Below, in pieces: positions 34,941-36,506 of a stretch of DNA of 36,506 nt. This DNA comes from Haliea sp. Its GTDB lineage: Bacteria; Pseudomonadota; Gammaproteobacteria; Pseudomonadales; Halieaceae. The notes under the pieces are model-generated. The model had not been told where the DNA came from and made no database searches. It saw nothing but the letters and a program-made list of their open reading frames with translations. Made by a program: the position numbers and the translations under genes. How positions within the stretch are numbered: position 1 is the stretch's first letter; the number at the start of each line of letters is the position of its first letter. The DNA lies in assembly GCA_002862985.1 (NCBI GenBank), contig PKCY01000215.1, positions 1 through 36,506 on the forward strand, in the 5' to 3' direction.

Positions 34941-35780
34941 CTAGCCCATTTCCCGTGCCATTTCCGCAGCCCGGTCCGCGGCCGCAATCATAGCTCTTGC
35001 TACCACATCGTGCAGCCCGTCTTGCTCGAAGCTCCTAATGGCGCGTTCCGTTGTTCCGCCCGGGCTGGTAACCCGGCGCCGTAGTTCAACCAGATCAACA
35101 TCCTTTTGTTCAAGAGCCATGCGTGAGGCACCAAAACCGGTCTGCAATGCCAAATTAGTCGCATCTTCCCGATCCAGGCCTAGCTGTTGGCCCGCATCTA
35201 TCATGGCTTCCATGAACAGGAAAAAGTAGGCCGGCCCGCTGCCCGACAAAGCAGTAACCGCATCCAGTTCTTGCTCTGACTTCACCCAGAATGTCATGCC
35301 CACTGCTGATAAAATAGCCTGTGAAAAATCTCGCTGCTGGTCCGTACTGGCCTCGTTGGCAAACAGGCCGCTGGCGCCGCATCGCAGTAGTGCGGGTGTG
35401 TTGGGCATGCTGCGGACAATAGCGGCTTTTGGCCCAAGTCTCGCCTGAATACTGGCGATCGTTACTCCCGCAGCGATGGAAATAACGACAGCCCCATTGG
35501 CGCTGACAGTCGCGGCGATACTGTTTGCCGCTTCAGCGATTATCTGAGGTTTTACTGCCAGTACAATTACGTCGGCACTAGCCACTGCCTCTGTGTTGTC
35601 GTTATAAACGGCTACCGGGGCTGATTCGCGCAAGCGCTCAAGACTTGCCGGGAATGGGTCAGCCGCACTGATTCTATCAGCTGGATGTCCACTGGCGAGC
35701 AAGCCCCCGATTATGCTGCTGGCCATATTGCCAGCACCGACAAATGCGATGTGGTGCGAGTGCCCGGAGCCGATTGTCAT
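34941..35780 (-). CDS. proC: Pyrroline-5-carboxylate reductase
   Basis: Final step of proline synthesis. In 279 aa it has the Rossmann start IAFVGAGNMASSIIGGLLASG, VILAVKPQ, IVRSMPNTPALLRCGASGL, and the C-terminal dimerisation/catalytic block AVTALSGSGPAYFFLFMEAM with LRRRVTSPGGTTERAI. All are diagnostic. yggS is 54 bp upstream on the same strand. A TATACT-like sequence lies in that gap on the minus strand but has no convincing -35, so the operon is probably driven from upstream of yggS, outside this window. Confidence 0.97.
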   Translation of the reverse strand: MTIGSGHSHHIAFVGAGNMASSIIGGLLASGHPADRISAADPFPASLERLRESAPVAVYNDNTEAVASADVIVLAVKPQIIAEAANSIAATVSANGAVVISIAAGVTIASIQARLGPKAAIVRSMPNTPALLRCGASGLFANEASTDQQRDFSQAILSAVGMTFWVKSEQELDAVTALSGSGPAYFFLFMEAMIDAGQQLGLDREDATNLALQTGFGASRMALEQKDVDLVELRRRVTSPGGTTERAIRSFEQDGLHDVVARAMIAAADRAAEMAREMG

Positions 35781-35834
35781 GTGCTTTCCAACGAAAAAAC
35801 AGTCAGACAGTATACACGGCGGCCGAGGCCAAAA

Positions 35835-36506
35835 TCACCTGTTACGGGGGCCAAAAATAGCAGTACCCACGCGGATGGCGCTTGCGCCCTCCAGTATGGC
35901 CGCTTCCAGGTCGTCGGACATGCCCATGGAGAGGGTGTCGACAGTGGGTGCCAGGGGTCTAAGTTGCGCCAGGGCTTTGCGCATTAAACTGAAAACCTCG
36001 TGCTGTTGTGCTGTGCCTGCATTGGCTTTGGGTATTGCCATCAAGCCGCGCAGCTGGAGGCGCGGTAGCTGGAGAATGGTTTGTGCCAGATTCGGTAGCT
36101 CCTTCATGCTCGCGCCAGATTTAGTGGACTCACCGGATATGTTGATCTGTACACAGACCTGCAGTGGTGGAAGGTTCGCTGGTCGCTGGTCGCTGAGTCG
36201 GCGGGCGATTTTTTCGCGGTCGACAGTATGCACCCAGTCAAAATGTTCGGCGATGAGGCTTGTTTTGTTTGATTGGATGGGTCCGATGAAATGCCATGTC
36301 AGTGGCAGGTCTTGCAGTGCCATTATTTTTTGGACGGCCTCTTGTAAGTAGTTCTCACCAAAATTGACCAACCCATGTGCATGGGCGACCCGAATATCTT
36401 CAGCTGGGCGGGTTTTGCTCACTGCAATTACAAGAATGTCACTATTGCCAAATTCGCTTTTTTCCGCGCTGCGCCGTACCCTTTGGCGTAACTTTGGGAT
36501 ATTGTC
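35835..36506 (-). CDS. yggS: PLP homeostasis protein YggS (YggS/PLPBP family), 5' end cut by the window
   Basis: Pyridoxal-phosphate-binding protein that buffers free PLP and affects amino acid metabolism. The reading frame is open to the last base of the window. From 36506 it reads DNIPKLRQRVRRSAEKSEFG and then ILVIAVSKTRP, whose lysine is the conserved PLP lysine. The supplied track starts at 36422, but that is the internal GTG coding the Val of AVSKT, so the real start lies just beyond the edge. Other signatures: NFGENYLQEAVQKI, WHFIGPIQSNKT, TLSMGMSDDLEAAI and IRVGTAIFGPR. 223 residues are visible and only a few are missing. It heads the proC-yggT-metXW operon. Confidence 0.94.
   Translation of the reverse strand, partial: DNIPKLRQRVRRSAEKSEFGNSDILVIAVSKTRPAEDIRVAHAHGLVNFGENYLQEAVQKIMALQDLPLTWHFIGPIQSNKTSLIAEHFDWVHTVDREKIARRLSDQRPANLPPLQVCVQINISGESTKSGASMKELPNLAQTILQLPRLQLRGLMAIPKANAGTAQQHEVFSLMRKALAQLRPLAPTVDTLSMGMSDDLEAAILEGASAIRVGTAIFGPRNR

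Overview
This window looks like a chromosomal core segment of a gammaproteobacterium in the Pseudomonas-like part of the class. Gene order is the main evidence. It matches, from memory, two blocks of the Pseudomonas aeruginosa chromosome: ubiA-ubiC / rubredoxin / recG-oxyR / ridA-spoT-rpoZ-gmk-yicC / rph / crc / pyrE / argB-algC-coaBC / radC / rpmBG, and mutM / coaD / ftsYEX-rpoH / trmB / hemW-rdgB-DUF4426-metW-metX-yggT-proC-yggS. A Crc ortholog and a SlmA ortholog together fit Pseudomonadales/Cellvibrionales-type marine bacteria. This placement is an inference from synteny and protein resemblance; no search was run. I see no IS element, prophage, integrase, CRISPR array, tRNA or rRNA. Coding density is very high and no gene-free stretch exceeds 300 bp.

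Left part (1-14.3 kb). ubiC-ubiA (ubiquinone entry steps) run on the minus strand. Divergent from them is a rubredoxin/rubredoxin-reductase fusion followed by a DUF1415 gene. recG lies downstream of oxyR on the minus strand, and a small NAD-dependent epimerase-like gene is divergent from oxyR. It converges on yicC-gmk-rpoZ-spoT-ridA (nucleotide metabolism, RNA polymerase omega, (p)ppGpp). rph and crc are convergent across a GC-rich hairpin.

Middle (14.3-22.8 kb). pyrE and a secreted DUF4124-like coiled-coil protein are on the plus strand. slmA, argB, a membrane-anchored long form of algC, and coaBC are on the minus strand. The dut gene usually found between coaBC and algC is absent. radC is divergent from coaBC. 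rpmB-rpmG has a clear extended -10 promoter and an intrinsic terminator; rpmG (51 aa) was missing from the ORF track.

Right part (22.8-36.5 kb). mutM plus a small secreted/membrane protein, coaD, rsmD, the overlapping ftsY-ftsE-ftsX operon, and rpoH. A perfect CIRCE element (11-bp arms, 9-nt spacer) sits just upstream of rpoH, implying HrcA control of the heat-shock sigma factor; this is the most interesting regulatory signal in the window. DUF423 and trmB follow. A tightly packed minus-strand operon yggS-proC-yggT-metX-metW-DUF4426-rdgB-hemW then runs to the right edge, where yggS is cut by the window border.

Several start codons in the supplied ORF track are too far upstream (recG, argB, coaBC, radC, rpmB, ftsY, rpoH, rdgB) or too far downstream (yggS). 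They are corrected here from family alignment by memory, gene overlaps and ribosome binding sites.
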